39,740 nt of DNA from W425 sp964503235 (GTDB lineage: Bacteria; Chloroflexota; Dehalococcoidia; Dehalococcoidales; RBG-16-60-22). The translations under genes were made by a program, and so were the position numbers. The stretch spans positions 1 to 39,740 of the forward strand of contig CAZCZJ010000010.1 in NCBI GenBank assembly GCA_964503235.1, written 5' to 3'. Each line of letters opens with the position of its first letter. Position 1 is the first letter of the stretch. A model generated the notes under the pieces. It was given only the letters and a program-made list of their open reading frames with translations, did not search any database and had not been told where the DNA came from. Below, piece by piece: positions 31,812 to 38,429 of the stretch.

Positions 31812-31833
31812 GTCGTTTTGTAAATTTAACGAC
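31812..31833 (-). promoter_or_regulatory. Inverted repeat in the FKBP leader
   Basis: GTCGTT (31812-31817) and AACGAC (31828-31833) form a perfect 6-base stem with a 10-base AT-rich loop. It lies in the predicted 5' leader of the FKBP mRNA, about 115 bases before the ATG. A role as an operator or RNA structure is possible. Confidence 0.3.
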
Positions 31834-31876
31834 CGCAGGGGGGCTCCGAGCTTGTTTTATCGCTCCAAGTATAGGC

Positions 31877-31885
31877 ATTATACCA
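31877..31885 (-). promoter_or_regulatory. Extended -10 promoter of the FKBP gene
   Basis: TGGTATAAT on the minus strand is a consensus extended -10 box (TGnTATAAT). No good -35 box lies upstream, as is usual for this type. The leader would be about 170 bases. Confidence 0.55.
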
Positions 31886-31920
31886 TATTATCCGCAGAGG
31901 GGCGAACCGGTTATTTTTAA

Positions 31921-32262
31921 TCCATCCCCCTAGCCCCCTTCCTTTGATAAAGGAAGGGGGGGATATTTACAAGGGGAATTTTGCTCATTGGGTCTTTCTT
32001 TATGAAGGCCAGTGTTGTGAATGATTGAGAAAGGACGCCGCCTCCTTTACCCCGCCCTTGTTATTTTTCCTGCCACACCGCACCCCCGGGATTTTCTTGC
32101 CCACCCGCCCGCCCTCATGACATCCAGCGTATGTTCCGTGGCAATAAATCTCCCTACCACGTTTTGGGAGGAGGTTGGGTGGAAGTATTTGCGGGTTCTT
32201 ATGGCGATGTCGCGAGGGTGGCTTGGGTGGGAATAGATAACTTAAAAGGGGGGTGGGGGGGG
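31921..32262. repeat. Long intergenic element, copy 1
   Basis: This non-coding block begins with the 12-base hairpin CCCCCTTCCTTT/AAAGGAAGGGGG (31934-31945, 31949-31960). It shares with 36248-36618, in the same order, TTTACAA, AAGGCCAGTG, GACGCCGCCTCCTTTACCCC, CCCACCCGCCCGCCCTCAT, AGGGTGG and GGGTGGGAATAGATA. It fills most of the 674-base space 31699-32372, together with the FKBP leader and two REP-like repeats. No credible gene lies in it. Confidence 0.75.
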
Positions 32263-32266
32263 CTGG

Positions 32267-32286
32267 ATTCCCGCTTTCGCGGGAAT
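32267..32286. repeat. dRS3-like palindrome ATTCCC-N8-GGGAAT
   Basis: ATTCCCGCTTTCGCGGGAAT is a near-perfect palindrome of a type scattered through many bacterial genomes (dRS3-like). It directly follows the end of the long element. When translated it gives the well known false peptide HSRESGNP. Confidence 0.75.
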
Positions 32287-32329
32287 GACAATTAGCTAAA
32301 GCAGGAATAACATCAGGGTGAGAGATAGG

Positions 32330-32362
32330 GATTGTCACGTCGCTGCGCTCCTCGCAATGACG
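32330..32362. repeat. Second REP-like repeat (CEERSD type)
   Basis: The stretch contains GTCACGTCGCTGCGCTCCTC followed by GCAATGACG. This is a widespread intergenic repeat that translates as the false peptide HCEERSDVTI. It ends 10 bases before the stop codon of the etfA gene. Confidence 0.7.
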
Positions 32363-32372
32363 TTTCTTCCGG

Positions 32373-33560
32373 TTATTCTTCTTTAAGCTTCTTGATAAGC
32401 ATCGGTACAACCTCGAAAAGGTCGCCGACGATGCCGTAGGTGGCTACTTCGAAGATAGGCGCGTCGGAGTCGTCATTGATGGCGACGATGATATCGGAGG
32501 TCTGCATACCCGCCAGGTGCTGGATGGCCCCGGAAATACCGCAGGCTATATATAGCTTGGGACAAACGGTCTTGCCGGTCTGACCCACCTGATGGGAGTA
32601 GGGAATCCACCCCTCGTCCACCGTGGCGCGGGAGGCGCCCAGAGCCGCGCCCAGAACCTCGGCGAGTTCCGCCAGCAGCTTGAAATTCTCCGGCTTGCCC
32701 AGCCCTCTTCCCCCGGAGACAATGATATCGGCGTCCTCCAGCTTGATGGTCTCGGTGACTTCATCAATGAACTCAAGGAGTTTTGTCTTTGTCCGGTAAT
32801 TATCAGGATTAAAATCAACTCTGATTATCTCTCCTTTACGCCCTTCGTCGGGCTGGCCTTTTTTGAAAACACGCGGTCGGACGGTAGCCATCTGCGGGCG
32901 GTGGGCCGGACAGATAATAGTAGCCATGATATTCCCGCCGAAGGTAGGGCGCGTCTGCAGGAGGAGCCTTTTCTCCGTATCGATATCCAGCCCGGTACAG
33001 TCGGCGGTAAGTCCCGTGTTGAGGATAGCAGCGACACGTGGTACAAAAGAACGCCCCAGCGCTGTGGCCCCGGCCAGCACCACCTCGGGCTGGTATTCCC
33101 GGATGAGCTCCACGAACCGGTAGGTGAGGTAGTCTTCCTGATTATCGGCGAGTTCGGGGCTGTCCACCATGTATATCTTGTCGGCACCGTAAGCGAAAAG
33201 CAGGTCAGTATCGGCTACGTTATGCCCGAAGCATACCGCGCATAACTCGGTAGCCAGTGTGTCCGCCAGTTCGCGTCCCCTGGCAAGAAGCTCAAAAGAG
33301 ACATTCTTGAGGCTGCCGCGATGCTGCTCAGCGAATACCCAGATACCGCGGTAGTTATCGATAGCCTCCCGGCTTTCCGGCGAGGTTGCCGCCTCGATAG
33401 TAATGGCGTCATAGCTGCAGGCATCACGACAGGCCCCGCACAGCGTGCAGCCCTCTTTTAACTGCACTTTATCATCGACGATTTCCAGCAGCCCGAAAGG
33501 GCAGACCGGGACACAGCTACCGCAGCCGACGCACTTTTCCAGGTCGAAGTTAATTCCCAT
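32373..33560 (-). CDS. etfA: Electron transfer flavoprotein alpha subunit with N-terminal ferredoxin domain
   Basis: The 395-residue protein joins a two-cluster ferredoxin domain (residues 1-60, CVGCGSCVPVCP and CTLCGACRDACS) to EtfA. The FAD-binding C-terminal domain has VSGGRGLGKPENF, ATVDEGWIPYSHQVGQTG, ACGISGAIQHLAGM and VAINDDSDAPIFEVATYGIV. The fusion resembles CarE of the caffeyl-CoA reductase complex, which couples to ferredoxin by electron bifurcation. It is transcribed after the acyl-CoA dehydrogenase, etfB and a small ferredoxin, so all four probably work in one electron path. Bifurcation itself is inferred, not shown. Confidence 0.92.
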   Translation of the reverse strand: MGINFDLEKCVGCGSCVPVCPFGLLEIVDDKVQLKEGCTLCGACRDACSYDAITIEAATSPESREAIDNYRGIWVFAEQHRGSLKNVSFELLARGRELADTLATELCAVCFGHNVADTDLLFAYGADKIYMVDSPELADNQEDYLTYRFVELIREYQPEVVLAGATALGRSFVPRVAAILNTGLTADCTGLDIDTEKRLLLQTRPTFGGNIMATIICPAHRPQMATVRPRVFKKGQPDEGRKGEIIRVDFNPDNYRTKTKLLEFIDEVTETIKLEDADIIVSGGRGLGKPENFKLLAELAEVLGAALGASRATVDEGWIPYSHQVGQTGKTVCPKLYIACGISGAIQHLAGMQTSDIIVAINDDSDAPIFEVATYGIVGDLFEVVPMLIKKLKEE

Positions 33561-33618
33561 AAAGTATCAATTCCCGTAATTGTTTGAGAAGTCCGGTAAC
33601 CTCAGGCTGTTTGTTTTT

Positions 33619-33705
33619 CAACCCTCCCCCTGTGTCCCCCTCCCTTGAAAGGGAGGGGGAAAGACTATGGAAGAGGGGCTTCGCCCCTCTTAAACGCCCC
33701 CGTTT
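33619..33705. repeat. Short hairpin element, copy at the ferredoxin stop
   Basis: Hairpin A is CCCCCTCCCTT/AAGGGAGGGGG (33636-33646, 33649-33659). Hairpin B is AGAGGGGC-TTC-GCCCCTCT (33672-33690). The conserved right end TTAAACGCCCC runs into the ferredoxin gene, so its TTA is the reverse of that gene's TAA stop. Confidence 0.75.
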
Positions 33706-33893
33706 TTAGCCGGCTTATCCACCAGTGTAATCGCTTTCCAGTTACACTCATCCACACAGGCACCGCAGCCGATACAACCCTCTTTCACCCGGCATTTGGT
33801 GTCCACCAACTCCAGCGCTCCGACGGGGCATACATATACACATGCCTCGCAGCCGACACACTTCGTGGTGTCAATACGGGCTATCTTGTCCAT
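33690..33893 (-). CDS. Small two-cluster [4Fe-4S] ferredoxin
   Basis: The 67-residue protein has CVGCEACVYVCPVGA and CIGCGACVDECNWKA, two CxxCxxCxxxC sets, with CRVKEGC between. It starts with DKIARIDTTKCVG and GAGGAAAAC lies before the ATG. It lies between etfB and etfA in the acyl-CoA dehydrogenase operon and likely exchanges electrons with the ferredoxin domain of EtfA. Its last residues, NGGV, and its stop codon are written by the edge of a repeat element, so the original C-terminus may have differed. Confidence 0.93.
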   Translation of the reverse strand: MDKIARIDTTKCVGCEACVYVCPVGALELVDTKCRVKEGCIGCGACVDECNWKAITLVDKPAKNGGV

Positions 33894-33900
33894 GTTTTCC

Positions 33901-34686
33901 TCAGCACAGGTTGGCGCCCCGGAGCCTTTCGATAAGTGTGTCCACCTGCTTTTCCAGATTTCCTTCCAGCATCTCCGCCTGGCTGACCCTTTGCGGGAAG
34001 AACACTTTAATTACCTGGGTAGATGAGCCTGCCAGCCCCACCATATCTTCGGATACATCCAAATCATTAATCGTCCAGGTGGTGATGGCGGCGTTTTTAG
34101 ATTTCATGATGCCGCGCAGCGAGGGAAGGCGCGGTACGTTTATTTCCTTGGCTACCGTGATGACGGCGGGGAGGGTGGTCTCGATGATTTCATGGCCTTC
34201 CTCCACCATGCGCCGGACACGCAGATAAGACTCTTTTATCTCCTCGATATTGCTGACATAGGCTACGAAAGGTATTTCCAGCATTTCGGCAAGCTCCGGG
34301 CCTACCTGGCCGGTGTCCCCATCGATGGTCTGCCGTCCGCAGATGATGATATCGTAAGGCTCCAGCTTCTTCATCGCCGCCGACAGCGTACGAGCGGTAG
34401 CCCAGGTATCGGCGACGGCAAAGGGGCGGTCGCTGAGCAGGATTACCTCGTCAGCACCCAAAGAGATAGCCTCGCGCAGCGCTGCCTCCGCCTGTGACGG
34501 CCCCATAGTAACGACGGTTACTTTACCGCCGTGCTTTTCCCTGAGGCGTACGCCTTCTTCCAGGGCGTAAGTATCGAAAGGGTTGATGATATTCTCGATG
34601 CCCTCGCGGATAAGCGAATTAGTCTCGGGGTTGATTTTGACCTGGGTGGTGCCGGGGACCTGTTTCAGGCAGACGATGATGTTCAT
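33901..34686 (-). CDS. etfB: Electron transfer flavoprotein beta subunit
   Basis: The 261-residue protein begins NIIVCLKQVPGTTQVKINPE and has NPFDTYALEEGVRLREKHGG, ISLGADEVILLSDRPFAVADT, CGRQTIDGDTGQVGPELAEM and RLPSLRGIMKSKNA, the full EtfB pattern. Together with Fd-EtfA it accepts electrons from the acyl-CoA dehydrogenase encoded just upstream, with which it shares an ATGA overlap. It differs clearly from the orphan EtfB-like protein at 8.7-9.5 kb. Confidence 0.95.
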   Translation of the reverse strand: MNIIVCLKQVPGTTQVKINPETNSLIREGIENIINPFDTYALEEGVRLREKHGGKVTVVTMGPSQAEAALREAISLGADEVILLSDRPFAVADTWATARTLSAAMKKLEPYDIIICGRQTIDGDTGQVGPELAEMLEIPFVAYVSNIEEIKESYLRVRRMVEEGHEIIETTLPAVITVAKEINVPRLPSLRGIMKSKNAAITTWTINDLDVSEDMVGLAGSSTQVIKVFFPQRVSQAEMLEGNLEKQVDTLIERLRGANLC

Positions 34687-35840
34687 GCCGTTCTTGCCTT
34701 TCTTTTCCTCAGGTTGACGGCGATGGCGTTGCGCAGTATCTGGTTGGTCCCCTCGTATATCTGGAGGATTTTAGCGTCACGCATCATTTTTTCGACGGGG
34801 TAGTCCCGCATATAACCGGAGCCGCCGCAAATCTGTACCGCATCGACGGCTACCTTCATGGCGGTGTCGGAAGCGAAGACCTTGGACATTGCCGAAGGCT
34901 CGGTGACGTTTTTAGCACCGCTGTCGACATGTCTGGCCGCGGCATAGACGAGGGCACGGGCAGCCTCCGTCTGAATCGCCATATCAGCCAGCATGTGCTG
35001 TAAGGCCTGGAAATTAATAATATGCTGGTTAAACTGCACCCGCTGCTCGGCGTAGTCGACCGCCGCTTCGAGAGCGCCCTGGGCCAGGCCGACCGCCTGA
35101 GCGCCGATGCCCGGTCGGGACTTATCAAAGAGTCGCATAGCCTGAATGAAACCGTGTCCGGGTTTGCCCAGCAGGTTTTCCTCAGGGACCAGGCAGTTTT
35201 TAAAGACAAGTTCCCGGGTGGCGGAGGAGCGGATGCCCATTTTCTTTTCCTTCTTGCCGAAGGTAAAGCCCGGGGTGTCTTTTTCCACAATAATAGCGCT
35301 GGCGCCGCGGGCTCCCCTGGTCTTGTCCGTCAGGGCGATTACCGTATAAATCCCGGCTTCCCCGCCGTTGGTGATGAACTGCTTGGTGCCGTTGAGGAGA
35401 TAGCCTCCTTCGACCTTTTCCGCGGTTGTCTTGATATTACCGGCATCGCTACCAGCCGTCGGCTCGGTGATGGCAAAAGCCCCCAGTTTCTTACCGCTGG
35501 CGATATCGGGCAGATATTTTCGTTTCTGTTCGTCGGTACCGTATTCCATCAGGGTCATACAGCCCAGGGCGCTGGCGGCATAGCTGACGGCTACAGCGCT
35601 GCAGACGCGGCTGAGTTCTTCCACTACCAGACACAGCTCCAGGCAGCCACCTCCCAGGCCTTCGTACTCTTCAGGTATGAAAACACGGAACATATCGGAA
35701 TTACCCAGTTCATTCATGATGTCCCAGGGAAATTCTTCCTTTTCATCGAGTTCCGCCCGCACCGGTAATACTCTTTCCTCGGCGATTTGACGGGCGAGGT
35801 CTTTGATAGTCTTTTGCTCATCGGTAAAGAAATAGTCCAA
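34683..35840 (-). CDS. Acyl-CoA dehydrogenase
   Basis: The 385-residue flavoprotein oxidises acyl-CoA to enoyl-CoA. It has FAITEPTAGSDAGNIKTTAE, GTKQFITNGGEAGIYTVIA and the QICGGSGYMRDYPVEKMMRD motif. The catalytic glutamate is that of QIYEGTNQI near the C-terminus, the short- and medium-chain position. The start is TTG, 9 bases after GGGAGG. It is the first gene of the operon with etfB, ferredoxin and Fd-etfA, driven by a near-consensus promoter. Run in reverse with reduced ferredoxin it could also be an acyl-CoA reductase. Confidence 0.95.
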   Translation of the reverse strand: MDYFFTDEQKTIKDLARQIAEERVLPVRAELDEKEEFPWDIMNELGNSDMFRVFIPEEYEGLGGGCLELCLVVEELSRVCSAVAVSYAASALGCMTLMEYGTDEQKRKYLPDIASGKKLGAFAITEPTAGSDAGNIKTTAEKVEGGYLLNGTKQFITNGGEAGIYTVIALTDKTRGARGASAIIVEKDTPGFTFGKKEKKMGIRSSATRELVFKNCLVPEENLLGKPGHGFIQAMRLFDKSRPGIGAQAVGLAQGALEAAVDYAEQRVQFNQHIINFQALQHMLADMAIQTEAARALVYAAARHVDSGAKNVTEPSAMSKVFASDTAMKVAVDAVQICGGSGYMRDYPVEKMMRDAKILQIYEGTNQILRNAIAVNLRKRKARTA

Positions 35841-35975
35841 AGTATCATTCCTCCCTTCGAGAGAAGGCGGTGAGACGGGTTAAAGTAAAATGGTGTCCCC
35901 CTATGCAGTTATCTTTTACGGTAGTTGCTTTTAGCTTAGCGAGGTATTAACGAATCTATGAATAAACTAAGTTAA

Positions 35976-36004
35976 ATTATAAGCAGTGGACGAAGGGGAG
36001 TCAA
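35976..36004 (-). promoter_or_regulatory. Promoter of the acyl-CoA dehydrogenase operon
   Basis: On the minus strand TTGACT (36004-35999) and TATAAT (35981-35976) are exactly 17 bases apart. It is the strongest promoter match in the window. The leader is about 130 bases. Confidence 0.7.
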
Positions 36005-36072
36005 GGTGGGGCTTATCAAGGTTTTTATCGGCACCCGGCGTGGTATATGCCTCACCTCCTATGGAATTAATA

Positions 36073-36157
36073 TTACCCCATCCCCCTTTATCCCCCTTCC
36101 CCTCAAGGGGAAGGGGGAAGATATAGAAAGAGGGGCTGCGCCCCTCTTAGACGCTCC
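36073..36157. repeat. Short hairpin element, copy between acd and ispH
   Basis: Hairpin A is a perfect 11-base stem, CCCCCTTCCCC/GGGGAAGGGGG (36092-36102, 36107-36117). Hairpin B is AGAGGGGC-TGC-GCCCCTCT (36129-36147). The right end is CTTAGACGCTCCG. With the long element copy 2 it fills most of the 780-base space 35841-36620, where no gene was found. Confidence 0.75.
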
Positions 36158-36247
36158 GTTCTACATTCGGTGAACGTAGCCATTTTGAAGCATTTCTTCC
36201 GCTAGTCATAATATCTATACTTCACCTCCTTGGGGAGGATATCAATC

Positions 36248-36618
36248 TATCCCACTAGCCCCCTTCCTTTGGAAAAGGAAGGGGGAATTTTTACAAAGGG
36301 AATATTGCTGATTGTGTTTTTCATTCATAAAGGCCAGTGCCGTGAATAATCAGGAAATGACGCCGCCTCCTTTACCCCCATCCTTTTTCCCCGCCACACC
36401 ACACCCACAGATTTACTTTCCCACCCACCCGCCCTCATCGCATCAGGCATTTATTCCGCGGGAATAAACCTCCTCACCCCATTTGCGGGGAGGTTTAAAT
36501 ACCACTTTATCACCATTTACGAAAGGGATAAAAGGGGTGGGGATATCTTACGGATAATATAGACGATGCCACAAGGGTGGCTAGGGTGGGAATAGATATT
36601 TAAAAAGGGGAGGAGTGG
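36248..36618. repeat. Long intergenic element, copy 2
   Basis: It starts with the hairpin CCCCCTTCCTTT/AAAGGAAGGGGG (36259-36270, 36274-36285) and runs parallel to copy 1 at 31921-32262. It keeps two inner hairpins, TTATTCC-GCG-GGAATAA and a CCCC/GGGG stem within AAACCT/AGGTTT, that are eroded in copy 1. Its right end lies at the ispH stop codon. Confidence 0.75.
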
Positions 36619-36620
36619 GG

Positions 36621-37469
36621 TCAGGACATCTCCTCCAGCCTTTTGATTACCTCTTCTACCGATTCCTCGGCGGTAGAGGCCCCGGAGGTAACGCCGACGA
36701 GTTTTTTACCTTTAAGCCATTCGGAGCTGATATCATCGGCGGTTTCGATGAGGTGCGTCTCGGTAATTTTTGAGCAAAGCTCGGCGATACGGTTGGTGTT
36801 GGCGCTGGAGAGACCCCCCACCACCAGCATCAGGTCGGCCCGATGTGCCAGTTCCAGGGCGGTGGCCTGCCTTTCACGCAGGTCATGGCAGATAGTGTCG
36901 ATGATGCGTATCTCGGAGTTTTTCGTCAGGGCTAAATCGATTATCTTCTTCACGAACTCTGCGAAGTGGGCAGGCACCTCGGTGGTCTGGGAAAGGATGC
37001 CCAGCTTGCGCGGCAGGGGATCGAGGGCGGCGATGACTTTCTCGTCGGTAGTGGCGATTCCTTTGCCCTTCGTCCAGCCGAGGATGCCTTTGACCTCGGG
37101 GTGGTTGGTATCGCCGAAGACGATCACGAAAAAGTCTGACTTGGCCAGCTTTTCGGCAGCGCTCTGGGCGCGGCGTACGTCGTGGCAAGTGGTGCTGACG
37201 ACTTCGAGGTTGCGGGCGCGCAGGCTCGCTTCTAAATCGGGGCTGACGCCGTGCGAACTGGTGACAACCATATTACCTTCGATGTGCGCGCTGTCTTTGA
37301 CCGCCCTGACGCCCATCTTCGACAGCTTGTCCAGAACCTGCTGGTTATGTACCACGGCCCCGAGCGTTTCCACGCCTCCCTGCTCCCGGGCAACCTTTTC
37401 CAATATGTTTATAGCCCGCTTTACTCCAAAGCAGAAGCCTGTTTTAGTGGCTTTTTCAATCTTTGGCAT
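36621..37469 (-). CDS. ispH: 4-hydroxy-3-methylbut-2-enyl diphosphate reductase IspH
   Basis: IspH makes isopentenyl and dimethylallyl diphosphate in the last step of the MEP pathway, using a [4Fe-4S] cluster. The three cluster cysteines are those of TGFCFGVKRA, STTCHDVRRAQ and IDTICHDLRERQ. Substrate residues appear in GAVVHNQQV, SSHGVSP, GDTNHPEV, LSQTTEVP and SSANTNRI. In both later motifs the cysteine is followed by HD, where many IspH proteins have CP in the first of them. The ATG at 37469 follows GGGGAG and overlaps the end of plsC, so the two are coupled. Confidence 0.94.
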   Translation of the reverse strand: MPKIEKATKTGFCFGVKRAINILEKVAREQGGVETLGAVVHNQQVLDKLSKMGVRAVKDSAHIEGNMVVTSSHGVSPDLEASLRARNLEVVSTTCHDVRRAQSAAEKLAKSDFFVIVFGDTNHPEVKGILGWTKGKGIATTDEKVIAALDPLPRKLGILSQTTEVPAHFAEFVKKIIDLALTKNSEIRIIDTICHDLRERQATALELAHRADLMLVVGGLSSANTNRIAELCSKITETHLIETADDISSEWLKGKKLVGVTSGASTAEESVEEVIKRLEEMS

Positions 37470-38109
37470 TTTCTCCCCTGGCATAGACGCCCTGATATTC
37501 CGGAGGCAGTAGGTCAGCGACATGTCCCATCATGATACGGGTCAGCTCCCGGCGTTTCTCTTTAGTCAGTTTACCTTCGACAGGCGGTAAAGTAAACGGC
37601 TTACCGATGTTTACCGTTATCATCGGATGGTGCCAGAAGGCCCGCTTCAGACTCCTGAGTTTATCAGACCCGGTTATCCCCACCGGGACAATAGGTATAT
37701 TGAGGCGTGTGGCGATAAGTACCGCGCCCGGCAGGGCCGGCTGCATGGTCCCGTCGGGGCTGCGGGTGCCCTCGGGGAACATCACCACCGATACTCCCTT
37801 CTTTATCCAGGCCTCCGCCTGCCGGATAGCCTCGCGGTCTACCCCGCCCCGCCGCACCGGGAAAGCCCCGAAGTTACTTACCCAGAAGCGCGACCAGCCG
37901 CTTTCCCAGAGGTCGGCCTTGGCCATGAGGACGCATTTCAGGGGGAAGCTGGCGGCGAGAACGGGCGGGTCGGAGAGGTGCAGGTGGTTGCTGACGACGA
38001 GAAAGGGCCCCGGCGCGGGGACGTTCTCTTTACCCCTGACCTTCCAGCCCCCGAAGGGAACCGCCAGGACGCGTATCAGCCCTCGGCCGAAATAATATAC
38101 CCAGTGCAT
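37456..38109 (-). CDS. plsC: 1-acyl-sn-glycerol-3-phosphate acyltransferase (PlsC family)
   Basis: The protein of about 217 residues transfers an acyl group to lysophosphatidic acid at the membrane. It has the catalytic NHxxxxD motif in VVSNHLHLSDPPVL, FPVRRGGVDREAI and the FPEGTRSPDG motif, with IPIVPVGITG later. The ATG at 38109 is preferred because TATAAT (38124-38119) lies 9 bases before it and no ribosome site is present, so the transcript may be leaderless. A TTG at 38148 would add 13 residues. Its stop overlaps ispH. Confidence 0.88.
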   Translation of the reverse strand: MHWVYYFGRGLIRVLAVPFGGWKVRGKENVPAPGPFLVVSNHLHLSDPPVLAASFPLKCVLMAKADLWESGWSRFWVSNFGAFPVRRGGVDREAIRQAEAWIKKGVSVVMFPEGTRSPDGTMQPALPGAVLIATRLNIPIVPVGITGSDKLRSLKRAFWHHPMITVNIGKPFTLPPVEGKLTKEKRRELTRIMMGHVADLLPPEYQGVYARGENAKD

Positions 38110-38118
38110 TTGGTAGTA

Positions 38119-38148
38119 ATTATATCCCGCGGGAAGAAGAGAAGACAA
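38119..38148 (-). promoter_or_regulatory. Promoter of plsC-ispH, near-leaderless
   Basis: On the minus strand TTGTCT (38148-38143) and TATAAT (38124-38119) are 18 bases apart. The plsC ATG would be about 3 bases after the transcription start. Confidence 0.4.
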
Positions 38149-38171
38149 ACGGGGTGAGATTTATTTTACCT

Positions 38172-38262
38172 CACCCCCTGTATTCCCCTCTCCTGGCAAG
38201 GCGTTCCGCAGGAGAGGGGAATAAATAGAAAGAGGGGCTTCGCCCCTCTTATGCACCCTTAT
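38172..38262. repeat. Short hairpin element, copy upstream of plsC
   Basis: Hairpin A is TTCCCCTCTCCTG/CAGGAGAGGGGAA (38183-38195, 38209-38221), a perfect 13-base stem with a longer loop than in the other copies. Hairpin B is AGAGGGGC-TTC-GCCCCTCT (38231-38249). The right end is CTTATGCACCC. It lies just before the long element fragment at 38.3-38.4 kb; no gene lies in 38149-38429. Confidence 0.72.
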
Positions 38263-38282
38263 TATGTAACGTGCTGTTGCCC

Positions 38283-38412
38283 CTCTTCGCGGGCTACTCC
38301 CCGCTTGGGATTAAATTGGGAAATGGGGTGGGGGAAAAACCAACGGAAAAGGGCATGATGATACGAGGGCGGCGGGTGGGAAAAGATAACTAACATTGAG
38401 GGGGTCAGGGGT
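38283..38412. repeat. Partial long intergenic element, copy 3
   Basis: The stretch resembles the right part of copy 2. It has a CGGGG/CCCCG-like inner motif, then GATGATACGAGGGCGGCGGG, TGGGAAAAGATAAC and a GGGGGTCAGGGG end, set against GATGCCACAAGGGTGG, TGGGAATAGATA and GGGGTCAGG. Its right end lies 18 bases from the patatin stop codon. Confidence 0.5.
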
Positions 38413-38429
38413 GTGGAAATATTTTTTTA

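Noticed and set aside
31934..31960. Long-element hairpin as an ordinary intrinsic terminator
   Set aside because: The stem is strong but is not followed by a T run on either strand, and it belongs to a larger repeated block.
32000..32410. 136-residue minus-strand frame across 32.0-32.4 kb
   Set aside because: It runs through the long element and the two REP-like repeats and contains the known false peptides HCEERSD and HSRESGNP; it has no ribosome site or family.
33619..38262. Short elements as a CRISPR array
   Set aside because: The copies are kilobases apart, vary in sequence and have no regular spacers or cas genes.
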